A stretch of 64,000 nucleotides of DNA. Origin: Bilabrum cf. latius. Its lineage: Eukaryota > Bigyra: Bicosoecida > Bigyra > Bicosoecida. The position numbers and the translations under genes are program-made. The stretch is taken from assembly GCA_965178125.1 (NCBI GenBank), contig OZ237749.1, positions 496,001 through 560,000 on the forward strand. The letters run 5' to 3'. The notes under the pieces were generated by a model. The model ran no database searches and was not told the origin of the DNA. It worked only from the letters and a program-made list of their open reading frames with translations. Below, one piece after another: positions 36,105 to 47,000 of the stretch; positions within the stretch are counted from its first letter, which is position 1; each line of letters starts with the position of its first letter.

Positions 36105-36643
36105 ACGGGGAAACAAAGTACGTCTCTATAGCTCTGCTCACAACTGAGCTGAGCATCAACGGCCGTAGTTCCGTTTAGAACCCTCTATCTTCGCGAACCT
36201 TCGCTTCGAATTACCAAGCCTAACTTGAAGTCTGCACCGCACTCCCCCAGAGTAGTGGAGGACGTGAGGATCGCCATTCGCTCACACAGTGGTGCACACA
36301 CAGCAGGACCCGTCTGGTAGTGCAACAGAGGCATCACTGAAGCCGTCTTCCAACAGAGGGTATGCGCCACCGGCAGGCTGTACGTGCCCTGCATCAAAGC
36401 GCGCCCCATCGCCCAGCTGCGAGTCAAACAGACAATAGAGGGGTAGCACGACCTCGAGAAGGGAAAAACCACAACTGCCCGATATGCGCGTAATTGGCAA
36501 CCACTGGCGGCCCGCATGGGTCCGGGCAGGGTCAGATGTTCGCTCTCGAACGTTCAGCCGATACTCAGGCCATGTACCGATGACACTTTCAGGACTTGCA
36601 TCCCCCGCGAGAACAACATGCACTGCTCCCCATCCCATCAACC
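36105..36643. other. Intergenic region
   Basis: It lies between the start of the long unknown gene (minus) and the end of the truncated membrane-protein gene (minus). I see no convincing exon. Confidence 0.4.
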
Positions 36644-37392
36644 TCACGAGCAACGCGCGCTCATCCAAACACCGCAAGGTGCCTGCTGCTTTGTAACGTG
36701 CCCGCCGCTGCCGCTCCAGCAGCCCCCACCGCCCCTGCTGCCACAGCCATACCCACCTGCCCGTGCTCCCCGCCGCCCAAGTCCCCTGGTGCCCCCCCCT
36801 ACCACTGGCACCGAGCTCACCATTCCCCCCTTCCTCTCAGAACCCCCACTCTTCGCCATGCCATCCACCATCCACACTGCCCGCTTCATCGTCCTCCAGA
36901 TGCTGCCCCTCGCCACGTACAGCCCCGCTCCAATCACCACCAGGCTGGACAGGAACATCACACCCGTCGCGCTGCACGCCGTGGCCTCGCCCGAGTTGGG
37001 GGCGTGCAGGAAGAGACCCACCTCGAAGGTCAGGAAAACGCCCACCAGTGCCACCAGCTCCAGCCGGTTTCGGTTCAGAGCAGCCGCCTTGTGCGGCTAC
37101 TGCCACGTGTGCACCACCCTGGCGGCAAAGATGACGGCCGGCGCCGAGTACATCTGCACTCTCACCCCCCACGGCTGCACCAGCACCGTGATGGCCACCA
37201 CCGCCAGCTTGCGAACCATCACCACCACCTCCCAGTATCCATCCCTGTGGAAGCCCTGCATCAGGAAGCCCAGCGTGGTCAGCACCTCTGAACTGTCCAG
37301 CCGGTCCCCCCCCTCCACAGCTGCACCCCGGTTACCAATTGCAGCGCACGTTTGGGACCTTCTAGACCACCACACCTGTACAGGGGGGGGGG
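36644..37392 (-). pseudogene. C-terminal part of a multi-pass membrane protein, cut by the inserted element
   Basis: The minus frame ends in TGA at 36644 and is open up to the boundary with the inserted element. The visible part has several hydrophobic helices: YWEVVVMVRKLAVVAITVLV, VALVGVFLTFEVGLFLH and GVMFLSSLVVIGAGLYV. The phrase LGFLMQGFHRDGYWE-(VVVMVRK) is typical of the C-terminal membrane domain of large EGF/Cys-rich surface proteins and TRP-like proteins of algae and other protists. A TAG (HTW-Q-TAG-PHKAA) sits between two helices at a conserved place and reads as Gln. The N-terminal ectodomain exons are absent: the DNA upstream on this strand is the virus-like element. I cannot find the rest beyond 60,662. 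Confidence 0.6.
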
Positions 37393-38040
37393 TCAATGGG
37401 GGTGTGTGGGACACCCGCAGTATAGAGGAGACGCTTCGCGCCTCTCTACTCCTCTAAGAACTTTGTAGAGGGTCCCATAGTCTATGTCTCATAAAACAGA
37501 CTACTTTATATCCCTACAAAGTAGGGGAATTTAAAGTTTAACTATTATATTATCTCCTATTATCTCTATACAGCAAACACAGAGAAGTTTTTATAAAAGT
37601 GTCAGAAGAAATTTGAAGAATCCAACGGCCTCCCAAAAACATCGCTGTGTTTGCTGTTAGAGGGAGACGGGAGCCGAAGGAACGAATTTTGCTCTGCAAA
37701 GTAGGAAAAACCAAATCAATGGGGGTGTGTGGGACACCCGCAGTATAGAGGAGACGCTTCGCGCCTCTCTACTCCTATAAGAGCTTTGTAGAGGGTCCCA
37801 TAGTCTATGTCTTATAAAACAGACTACTTTATATCCCTACAAAGTAGGGGAATTTAAAGTTTAACTTTTATATTATCTCCTATTATCTCTATACAGCAAA
37901 CACAGAGAAGTTTTTATAAAAGTGTCAGAAGAAATTTGAAGAATCCAACGGCCTTCCAAAAACATCGCTGTGTTTGCTGTTCGAGGGAGACGGGAGCCGA
38001 AGGAACGAATTTTTCCCTACAAAGTAGGCAAAAACCAAAT
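37393..38040. repeat. Two tandem 323-bp units at the left end of the element
   Basis: Unit 1 (37393-37715) and unit 2 (37716-38040) are nearly identical, each starting tcaatgggggtgtgtgggac and ending aaaaaccaaat. Each contains the outermost 120 bp of the inverted repeat (from tgtcagaag to ccaaat). The first ~205 bp of the unit has no counterpart at the right end. Confidence 0.9.
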
Positions 38041-38147
38041 TATGAGTCAATACATCGGTCTGCATCAAGAGGGTCAAAAGGAGAGCGAAAGAACGTTTGG
38101 TCTTTCTCAACACGGGTTGTCGGAAGGAAGCGAAGGAAACTCCAAGG
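37923..38147 (+). repeat. Left terminal inverted repeat (225 bp)
   Basis: The sequence from tgtcagaagaaatttgaag to gaaggaaactccaagg is the reverse complement of 60438-60662 with only a few mismatches. Equal length on both sides supports true TIRs of the element. Confidence 0.93.
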
Positions 38148-38160
38148 GTATATAGTAAGA

Positions 38161-38355
38161 ATGGAAATAAAGTTTATAAGCGATTCACTCTCTAAATCAC
38201 CCAAGGAGGCTGACACGTTTCCCAACAAGAACACGAAACGATTCTATCGCGCACTTATGACTGATTCTCTTATCAAAAAAATCAATCCTGCAATTTGGAA
38301 CAAACTCAAGATTAAATTGGAAACGTTTAGGGGGAACGAACAAGGAACGTAGTAA
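38161..38355 (+). CDS. Small hypothetical protein of the element
   Basis: 64 codons (MEIKFISDSL..., Lys-rich) ending in TAG then TAA; with TAG as Gln the stop is TAA. It starts directly after a promoter-like tatatagtaaga and just inside the left TIR. The right end has a matching promoter-like string followed by ATGGAAAT, so the first codons may be TIR-associated. No family recognised. Confidence 0.45.
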
Positions 38356-38361
38356 AACCAA

Positions 38362-39558
38362 TTAATCGTAAGCAAACATTTTCCAAGCCATTCCCAAGGC
38401 TTTCTTGTTGCTTATCCCTTGCCCCCGGAGAATAGACGCCATTTTCATCACCTTTGAACGCTTTCCCGAAGACTTCCCATTTCCAAACATTTCCACCCAC
38501 GCCCCACTGACAGGGTCATCAACCACGGAATTAATTCCCTTCATCATAGGCACTCCCACGGTCTTTGTAGCCAAATCCCAACCCTCCTTGAAATCTTTCC
38601 CAAAGTCCCTTTCTGTGTTCTACTTGCGCTTGGACTGATTTTCCCTCAAAGCGTCCCTTATTGCAGGCGGTAGGCTGTCTATCTTATTTTTTTGGTCAAG
38701 CTTTTTCCCAGAAAGCTCACCTTTTCCGAATAGTTTGGAAGTCCAACCAGCTAAATCTGTAGCGACATTGGCGATTCCCTTGAACGCAGGGCTCATCTAT
38801 TTTGCGATTTCAGCGACGGGCTACATAATGAAAGACTCTAAGGAAGACGTTAATAGCTTATTCACTTTTAGTATATCTCGGATAAACCTCTAGCAGTTCA
38901 AATCAAACGCTCTGTATTGGTAAAAATTGTATTCCCCTATGCTTTCCAGGGTGTTTCCCAACAGTTCGTTTGCGGTTACAACACGCCCTCTCAAATCCAC
39001 GTCCATCGTTTGACTGCGTTTATCCTTCTTATAGGTAAACCCAACATTAACCCTTTCATTTTTCTCAATTACTAGGGGTTTTCCAGAGCCAATATTGGCG
39101 ACAAGGTAGAGATGGAAATAGTCGCTGAATTTGTATTTCTTCTTCATCCGTTTCATCTTCCCTAAACTCAGGACATTTAACAAGCGGTTCAAACCAGACG
39201 ACAAAGGGGTTCTCACAATCTTCAGGGAGAAAATCTAACGATTTCCATACTTTTCCAAGGTTTTCCGAGTCGCGTTCGTGTGTCCCACGACGAGTCCGCC
39301 ACACATACAACCACCCCTTTGAGTCATATATGAGTCCAATGTATTGGATTGTATTTCTTTTTGTTTCCTAGGCCTTCCCCGCTTAGATTTCTTAATATCC
39401 AAAGATTTCTAGATGCTTTCCAGCATTTCCTTGGAGTATGGGTGTTTTCCCTTCCACGCCACCTAGGTTGCCTCGTTAGGTTTTCTCACGGAAAGCATTG
39501 TTTTGATAAATCCAGTGTCTTGTTTGCCTCCAGAAAGCTCGTAGAATGACTCCGCCAT
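38362..39558 (-). CDS. AT-hook-containing protein of the element, function unknown
   Basis: 398 codons from ATG 39558 (preceded by tatactaaat) to TAA, crossing seven TAG codons. The N-terminus (MAESFYELSGGKQDTG) is followed by VAWKGKHPYSKEMLESI and a clear AT-hook KSKRGRPRKQ at about residue 55. The middle is basic, and the C-terminus ends in a helical basic segment (ILRGQGISNKKALGMAWKMF). The combination of DNA-binding hook and basic tail suggests a genome-binding or minor virion protein; this is inference. No database family is claimed. The seven TAGs split it into pieces in the standard code. Confidence 0.6.
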
Positions 39559-39627
39559 ATTTAGTATAGATTTCCATACTTTTCCAACCTCGGGATTTAA
39601 GTATATTTTAGCAGTCTATAGTATAGA
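39559..39627. promoter_or_regulatory. Bidirectional promoter with two element motifs
   Basis: Only 69 bp separate two divergent starts. On the plus side gtctatagtataga abuts the ATG at 39628; on the minus side tctatactaaat abuts the ATG at 39558. Confidence 0.6.
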
Positions 39628-39903
39628 ATGGTATTTGAGAGAGAATTGGAAGGATTCACATTTGTTGCCCCCTCTAAATAGAAAGGGAAGAAGTATGATG
39701 TGTATGACGAAAATGGTAAGTATATTACCAGCTTCGGAAGTAATTCCCACGAGCAGTATTTTGACCGCATCGGGTATTATTCCCATTTAGACCACAAGGA
39801 CGACGACCGAATGCGACGGTTTCACCTTAGATTTAAAACCCATAGCAATCCACCGAAGCCTAGAAGCCCCCTATTCTTTAGTTCTTTCTACCTTTGGATT
39901 TAA
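39628..39903 (+). CDS. DUF5754-like small protein
   Basis: 91 codons ending in TAA with one TAG at codon 18. The core KGKKYDVYDENGKYITSFGS followed by YFDRIGYYSHLDHKDDDRM matches what I remember of the DUF5754-type family (GKKY.V, then IGYYSHLDH.D..R), found in algal large DNA viruses and Polinton-like viruses. Function unknown. The TAG sits directly before KGKKYDVY. Promoter motif ctatagtataga abuts the ATG. Confidence 0.65.
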
Positions 39904-40023
39904 ATGCTTTCCCCTCGGTTTCCCCTCGGTTCTCGCACTGCGTGCTCCGCTTCCGACGATTTCCCATCAGTGTAGGAAAAGGGATATATGATTTCCCATT
40001 GAATAACTCTTCGTCTAAACTGC

Positions 40024-40644
40024 TCACAGACGGTTTCCCAAGTCAAAGGTTTGCCGAATGAAGTTTTCCAACTGACTAAATGATGAAAACACCGTGTAGT
40101 GTGATTTGTCTAACTGACTAATCAGACCGATTCGGCTTCTTTCCACTGCATCCAAGATATCCTTGGACTCGGATTTAATATCCTCAAACAAGGAGTGACT
40201 TGGAACACACACGAAAATACTTTCCAGCTTAAATAAATCTTTTCCAAGCTCAATATCACTACAGAAGACAATGATGCGCCGACCTTTCTTGGTTAGCCAA
40301 CGACTCTTCACATCCTCATATACTTTCTTACAGTGTCCGTAGTAAGTAAGACGGTGAGTAGACTCATCTCCACTCTCAATCATTTTGTCTAACTTTCTAA
40401 TTTCATCCGTTTTAAGGTGCGCCCTAACGACCTCGTCCAAATCCACTAGAAGTAGATTTTTATCCACGGATTCCAATTCCCTGACTAGGTGAGTCTTTCC
40501 CGCTCATCTGGGAACAACTACACACACCTTCTGACGCTAATGCGGTAATTTAGTGGCCCATCCATACACACATTTGGACCCCTGGTATGCCAAAGGCACC
40601 ATTGTTCCAATCACGGTCGCTCCAGTAAGAATCGCTGAAGCCAT
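40024..40644 (-). pseudogene. P-loop NTPase with an in-frame TGA in the Walker A motif
   Basis: From ATG 40644 the frame has a hydrophobic N-terminus (MASAILTGATVIGTMVPLAY), one TAG, then CVVVPR-TGA-AGKTHLV. The TGA at 40504-40506 replaces a residue of what would be the P-loop (xxxxAGKT). After it come LLLVDLDEVV and GRRIIVFCSDI, plausible for a small nucleotide-binding protein or kinase-like ATPase, ending in TGA. A promoter motif (ttatagtatata) precedes the ATG. Either the gene is inactivated by a point mutation, or this TGA is read through. Since TGA ends many other genes here, inactivation is likelier. Confidence 0.6.
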
Positions 40645-40689
40645 TCTGTCGTTTTATATACTATAAGACAACACAATATATATATTCCA

Positions 40690-42459
40690 TCACTAGTTCA
40701 TTATTGCGAGCAACTGATTACGAGATAGTGATTTTCCTCCCGTTAATCCGGCCGCGGTCATACCTGCAGCAGTCATTCCTCGGCCTTTCTTTCCTTTCCC
40801 CATCCCTGCTAATTTAGCGACTTGCGTGCCAGTCTACACGACATCTCCTATTGTGGAAAGTAGTTTCTTGGCTTTTCCGCTCTTTACATAGTCCGCTACC
40901 TTCCTTAGAGCGTGTCTAATCTTGCGACCAAGATGCCTCCTCTTGCCACCGTGAAGACCACTGATTTGACTCTCGTAAACCGTAGGAAGTTTCTGGGCGG
41001 AAAGAACATCAGCACGACTGATAACACCCTAAGAATATTCGTATTTGGTGCCCTCAATCAGGTTTAGCACACCTTCATACAGACCCACAATTACCAGCTC
41101 CACACCACCTGCGGGGTAATCCTCTAAGTCGTTGTTCTGAACCTAAGCGGTGATGGAAATCTCGTTGGAACCGTTAGAACCATTCGTCTAATCCACATCT
41201 AGGCTCAAGTCCTTGGCGGGGTCAAGGCAGATAAGTCCACCGCTCAGAACCTTGTCGCCAAACTTTCTCATTACCCACTCTTCATACTCCTGTTCCAAGC
41301 CGTTTGTTCTGGATAAGTCCCACAGTTGCTCTCGTGATGCGTCTGCAAGAAGACCCGAACGGTTGTTCATCTGGACGGAGAGCGATTGAATCCCTAGGAA
41401 TGTGTTCCCCTTGTCCGTAGGAAGAGTGTTGGGCGACCGCCTTGCGAACACGAAAATGCGAGAAGGAACGGAATTGGAAAGTTTATTGTTGTTATTCACT
41501 AGAGTAGCGGTGGCTCCGCTTGAAATTGCGGCGCCGTGTGCCTGGACATACTGCGTCATTTCAAAGACGTCGTAGGAAACTTGCTTGGGTAGGGTAAAGC
41601 CGACCTTTGGGGTAAGCATTTCAAGCATTAGCCTGGGGTTCATTACCTTGACATCCGAGACGCTCACGGAAGCTCCCTGGGGAACATATTGAGACCAAAG
41701 GGTGTTGCGAAGATTGGCGAAGTTCACATCCAATTCAAGGGTTTCCAGACCGAATAAGGCGGGTTGCTCTTGCTTGGTTTCATAGTGGAAAGGGGGAACC
41801 ATAATACATTCGGCTACGGTGAACCTCACGGTGCGTTGTGCCGTGCCTGGACCTGCTGCGGTCTAGGCGGGAACTGGGGTATTGTCTGGTGTGTTTTCCA
41901 ACTAGAAATATCCGACACCACGTCCTGGACTCTGATACATACCGTCAGAATACGACCGAAGAGGGTTATTGGAAGCAGCGTTCATCATTGAATAACTGGG
42001 ACAATTATCACGGCGATACACGGAATTCAGGCAGTTTACCTTGTGGACTTCGTCATCAAGACAGTGATTGACAACATCCATAATCTGTGCGTTATTCTGG
42101 GTAAAGCGAACGGAATCAAGCGTTGCGGTTTGGGTGGCGATAGAACGGTTCAAGGGGTATGCCCTGGGGGCGTAAGCGTCTTCTCCAAATGGGACAATTG
42201 TTGCTGCATTCGTGTTGCTGAAGTCAATAGTTAGTTCAAAGGTTGCGGACATATACCCACGGCGACTGACACCGACCCCTGAGGGGATGGAAAGCGACCA
42301 ATTCACGCCTGAGGAATAGTCACCGGCAGACCCTGAAGGGGCGTAGGAACGGAAGGTTCGGTTGGCGTATCCAGTATCCACGGCGTAGGGTTTGGGAGTG
42401 ATGTCAAGAGAAGCGGGTTCAATCTTAACTGGCTCCAATGCGTGAATATTGAGGCTCAT
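40690..42459 (-). CDS. MCP: Major capsid protein (double jelly-roll type)
   Basis: 589 codons from ATG 42459 to TGA, crossing five TAGs. Size and layout fit a Polinton/virophage double jelly-roll MCP: beta-rich N-terminal half (RRGYMSATFELTIDF, YPLNRSIATQTATLD), a second beta-rich half with GGLICLDPAKDLSLD and ELVIVGLYEGVLNLIEGT, the phrase that ends the second barrel in related capsids. The last 100 residues form a basic Gly-rich tail (GGKRRHLGRKIRHALRK, GKGKKGRG). It lies directly downstream of the penton gene on the same strand, the usual pairing. Promoter motif tgtatagtata lies 10-20 bp upstream. The identification rests on context and remembered sequence patterns. Confidence 0.78.
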
Positions 42460-42480
42460 TGTCTGTTATACTATACAGTC
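42460..42480 (-). promoter_or_regulatory. Promoter motif of the capsid gene
   Basis: Palindromic TATAGTATA at 42467-42475, 8-16 bp upstream of the capsid ATG. Confidence 0.55.
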
Positions 42481-42639
42481 CGTTTTAAATTCTGATATTC
42501 CTTTCAAGAAATATCAAACAAATCATTTCCAATGCTTTCCAATGCTTTCCAATGCATTTCTCAAACATCACGTTTTCACAAAAAGTAACATAAAAATGTG
42601 AAAGTGAAGCAAACGCTTCATTCTTAGCCTTTTGGTCAA

Positions 42640-42690
42640 GATGCTCGCGCTTGAGCGCGCTCCGCTCTTTTGCTTATTCTTTTCTAAAAA
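42640..42690. other. Conserved hairpin motif, copy a
   Basis: Framed by gatgctcg and tccgctcttttg with stem CGCGC-ttga-GCGCG. It begins inside the stop codon region of the penton gene, so on the minus strand it lies immediately downstream of that gene. Confidence 0.6.
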
Positions 42691-43789
42691 GCTCAAACTT
42701 AAATTTCACCGATGCGGAACCGTGCCGAAGATATAGGGGGTGCGTCTCTCCGTAGGAATCTTTCCAATACAAATTAAACTGTAGCGTGTCAATACTAGAA
42801 GCGTTGAGAAGGTCTATGGTGTGTTCTATCTTGGGCTGATACTGGAGAACGGCCTGGTTAATCATCTGGGAATCATCTAGGACACAATCCATATCCACCA
42901 AAACACTTTCCGTGCCTCCTGTAGAACTAATGGACTAATTCGTGGAAAATCCAAATGGAGTTTTGGCCGATACCCCCTCGCTTCGCACTGGAAGACTGCT
43001 CGTTGTGAAAACGACTCCGCGGAACACCTGGAAATGTGCTAAGCTACCCCTATCCTGGGTCATCTTGAGTCTGTAAGGTGACTGGGGAATTGTTTCCGTG
43101 TATGCAATTGGTGTGAATCCATCATCATCGTTTTTCACTAAATAGTTTGTTCCTAGGGATTTGAAAAGAACGGAGGAAAACACGTCTGGGTTCGTGTCTT
43201 GGATTCGTTGGACTGGGAAACCGCTTAGAAGTTCGCCCAATGGTTCATTCAACACCAATCTGTATTTCTGGGAAGGTTGTCCTTCGTGATAGTTGGAATC
43301 AGCGAACAGGGAAAACTTTCCGTCGTCATAGGTAAGCGTTGGCGTGGTTGCTACTGCTGACTAGGAAAACTTCTGCATTGTCTCATTGAAGAGACTGACA
43401 AAGTGTTCTATCGTGTATAAATAATAATATCTTGTAAATGCCTGGGGGGACTACCAGCTCGGCTACGGTTCTGCGATTAACTAGGGTTTCCAAATGATGG
43501 GTTGCGTTGCTACAATGCTCCCGTCCTTCACGTCTTGGATGCTGATTCTGTAGATGGTCTGGTCTGGATTCTTGCTGGAATTTGTGGAAAGGTCTATATC
43601 TATGTGGGGAATCCATACGGGAATTGTATTGGTGGATATAGTGAACCGTTGGACGCTTAATTTGTAATCCTCTACATTTGCACTTAAGATTGGCTTCTTC
43701 CTCACCTCATTGTATTGGGCGGGCTGGTAGGAGTCTTCGTTATTGCGTATATTTGCGTTGATGTAGAAGTAGTCAGGTTGCTTTGACAT
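42674..43789 (-). CDS. Minor capsid (penton) protein
   Basis: 371 codons from ATG 43789 to TAA, crossing five TAGs. The C-terminal third reads ESVLVDMDCVLDDSQ, then VLQYQPKIEHTIDLLNASS, then LQFNLYWKDSYGETHPLYL and VKFKFELF. This succession (LVD.DCV.D, Y.......DLL, L.F...W.D..G..HPLYL, K..F) is the hallmark of the penton/minor capsid single jelly-roll of Polinton-like viruses and virophages. It would form the five-fold vertices beside the MCP encoded next to it. A promoter motif (tatagtata) ends 3 bp before the ATG. The retrotransposon lies just upstream but leaves the promoter intact. Confidence 0.82.
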
Positions 43790-43830
43790 TTACTATACTA
43801 TCACTTTTTTAGAAAAAGTAATCCTTTTAA

Positions 43831-44007
43831 TGATCCTAACGCCGGATGGGGTTCGGTGTTGATGCCAGAGTGGGAGCGCGTGAACGTCTCGTTGGGTTCC
43901 GATGGCGGTTGCGACCGGGAAGGTGCGACCAAGCCAACGGATTGCTTGCGATGACGCGCATACCCTCTCTGTGTTCAGGAGAGGGGCGGAGATTGGGTAA
44001 TTTTTGC
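43831..44007 (+). repeat. Retrotransposon repeat A1
   Basis: 177 bp identical or nearly identical to 48925-49101; starts tgatcctaacgccggatggg and ends gggtaatttttgc. Confidence 0.95.
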
Positions 44008-44024
44008 ACCGACTGGCAGCTTCG

Positions 44025-47000
44025 ATGCACTCATCCCCGCCACCGGTCGACGCTCTACCCGCTCATCAGCCACCCCGTGAACCTCCTGTCTCATCTTCTG
44101 CCTCACCGCAGCCTGCGTCTTCAATTGACCCAGTTTCACCGGGCGCAGGCACGGCAGTGGACTCCGCGGTCGGTCGCTCGCAACCAGTGGAGAATTTGTA
44201 GCGTGAGGCCTCTGCACCTTCAATCGCTGCAATTCGAATGCAGAATTGGTTTTCTGATGATTTCTTGGCAACGTTGACCTCGATCTTTCGCCAATCCGCG
44301 TTCATGCCGCGGTTTTGCTAGGCTGACGCGCTTCATTTGGACGCTAGCGGCCGCGATTTCGCTGCCGAACTGGCCCGTGCCCTGTTTGGTCAGGCTGTGA
44401 CGAGAGCCAAGATTGAATCGGCTATTTTCTCGTTCACGAGCCGGCTTCATGCAGCTCTGCCGATGAGCAATGCTAGTTTTGGGAAGTTTGATGCGTCCAA
44501 CTCGGAGTCGTCTGCTGCAGGCGGACGAGACAAGTAGGTACCATCTAGCGAGTTACTATGCACTATTTACTCGGCTATTTCCTTTGCTTTAGGCTGTGTG
44601 CTTGTGCGGGCTGCTTGCGTGCATTCGACGGCGTCCTTGCCGTCCTGGTTGCCGCAGGGCAGCAGCTCGTGGTAGTGTCCAGCATCACTAGTGCCCGATT
44701 GGAAAACCTTAGGGCAGGTTCGCAATGATTTTCTTCGTTTAGTTAGTGCTTCCGGGGCATCATCTGCATCGGCGTCCAGACTAGAGGTGGTGTTTGCCGC
44801 TGTGTGTGTGATACCACGCGGAAGTTCAGCTTTTGAGATGCTCTCATCCCATGCTTGGCGCCATACAGGCGAACGCTGTGACGTTGAGATTCGTGACCTT
44901 GTTGGGAATGAGATTCCATCGTGCTCTTCTGGCGACTGCATGCGTCTCCTACAATTGCTGCATCCGTGGGCCACTGAGGCATGCAGATCAGGCGAACCTG
45001 GCCTCGTGCGCGGACTGCTACAGGGAGTCCAGGCTGACATGCAGGCGCCGTCCCGTCGAGCAGCACTGTCCCGTCACTTCGACCCCCGCGGGGGCAGTGG
45101 AGGCCGGGGCAGTGGAGGCGGGGGCAGTGGAGGCTCCAGGCGCAGCGGGGGTGACAGCGACCAGCCCAGTGCCGATCGTGGCGGAGGTCGACACCGTCGA
45201 GGCCGTGGACGTGGCGGTGCAGGCCAGCAAGGTGGCCAGCACCAGCGTGCGGACCGGCAGGACGGGGGTTCCGCCAGGAAGTCCAAGGAGCCTTCACCTG
45301 ACCCCCCCCCACGAGGTACGTCACGTCAGAGCCAGCCCAGCACTCCAACACCAACACTGCCGCAGGGGCGTACGCAGACTACCACCACATCGGACGCGTG
45401 TGCTGCTTCCACACCACCTGTCACGTCAACGCCCGCGCTTCACCCAGTCCTGGTGGCCCTAGCGCGCCCTAAGCGACCGCAGCGGCCGCCCACGGCGTCA
45501 TCCACGAGGCTGCCAGGTAGGACGGACATCTCTCCAGCATTCGTTGACTGGGCATATCCAGCTCCGGATCCAAGCCATGAGTGGGCAGGGACGACAGCAC
45601 CCTCCGTCGAGGACTTCATACAGCGAAAGGACGATCACCAGCGTACCAGAGAATGTCCCGGCGAATTCGTGGAGGCTCCAGCTGCGACGTGGGACCGTGA
45701 GCGGATCCACCTGAAGGTTCACGACGACCCGCTGGCATTCACGCCACGCAAGTACTTCGACAAGGTGCCTCGCTAGACTGCAACACTGCGGACCCGGCGG
45801 GAGGTTCTGTTTGGCGGCCGCACACCGAGGAAGGCCCCGTCCCTTGCCGAGTTTAAAGCCCTCCCACGAGTCGAGCGTGTACTGGCAGCACTGAACTATG
45901 GTTGCCCCCTAGCCATCGTGGACTAGGTGCCCAAAGAGCACGATCTAGACTACAAGGACCGTAAGCTGTCTCCGGAAGAAAAGTGGGAGATCGCCTGCGA
46001 GATCGGGCGCTCCATGCGGGCTGGCGAGCGTGACTTCGTGTCACCCAAAGATTTCGACACAGCCCGGGCCCGGCCGCTGGTGATCCCCAAGAAGGACTCG
46101 ACAAAGCTACGGTTCCTTCAGGACTCCTCACTCAAGGTGAACGGCCAGCGTACCGGTCTGAACAAGGCCATCGACTACAGTGCAGCCACGCCTGTGCAGC
46201 AGACGAGCAGCATGGACGTGCTGCGCTCGGCAGCCGCAGCAGTTCGATCCTGCCCCAAGCGTGCCAGCGGATACGTCGTCGACATTTCCTCGTACTTTCG
46301 GGTCCTGCCGGTGGCAGTGGAGGATCTCCAATACAACCTGATCAAGCTGCCCGACGGGCGCATCGTGCAAGATTTCAGGCTCTCTATGGGCAGCTCATCA
46401 TCTCCCGCATTCGCAACTACGATCAGTTCGGCTTTGGCCCAAGCCCTCGAGGAGCAGTCCATTGGCAGGGCCATGCGACCCGGACGGAGACACAAGCAGA
46501 AGCAACGACGCCGGAAGCAGCAGCACGCCAACGCCCAATCCAGCACGACGGACCAGGCGCCCCAGGCGAACTCGTCAGCAACGTCCACCCCGCCTGCCGC
46601 TAGCACGACAACGGGACATGTCAAGACGGCCCAAGACTAGTCCCGCCATTGGTAGGTCGAAAATGAGGTGTTTGTAGATGACTTTGCCTGCCTCGGCGGA
46701 GATCACGAAGTCGATGCATGGGCAATTCGAGCCATGGGGCAGCTGGACTCCACAAACTTCCCCGTCAGCATCTCGAAAGCATTGAAGCAAGGGGCCCCAG
46801 CCCCGGTGTTCGAGTACTTGGGCCTCACCTACGACTTGATCAAACACGAGGTGCGGTGCCCTAAGGACAAGGCCAACGACGTCCTGCGCAGACTGCACGA
46901 GGCACTCACGACGAAGGGGATGCTGCTGTCTAGCTTTGAGACCTTGGTCGGCAAGTTGTCCTTCCTGTCGGGCGCACTTTATGGTATGCGCGGTGCTCTA

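Noticed and set aside
37936-38352. A 138-aa gene starting in the left TIR
   Set aside because: The first half is TIR sequence that is also open at the right end; a promoter-like motif and ATG at 38161 give a more credible shorter gene.
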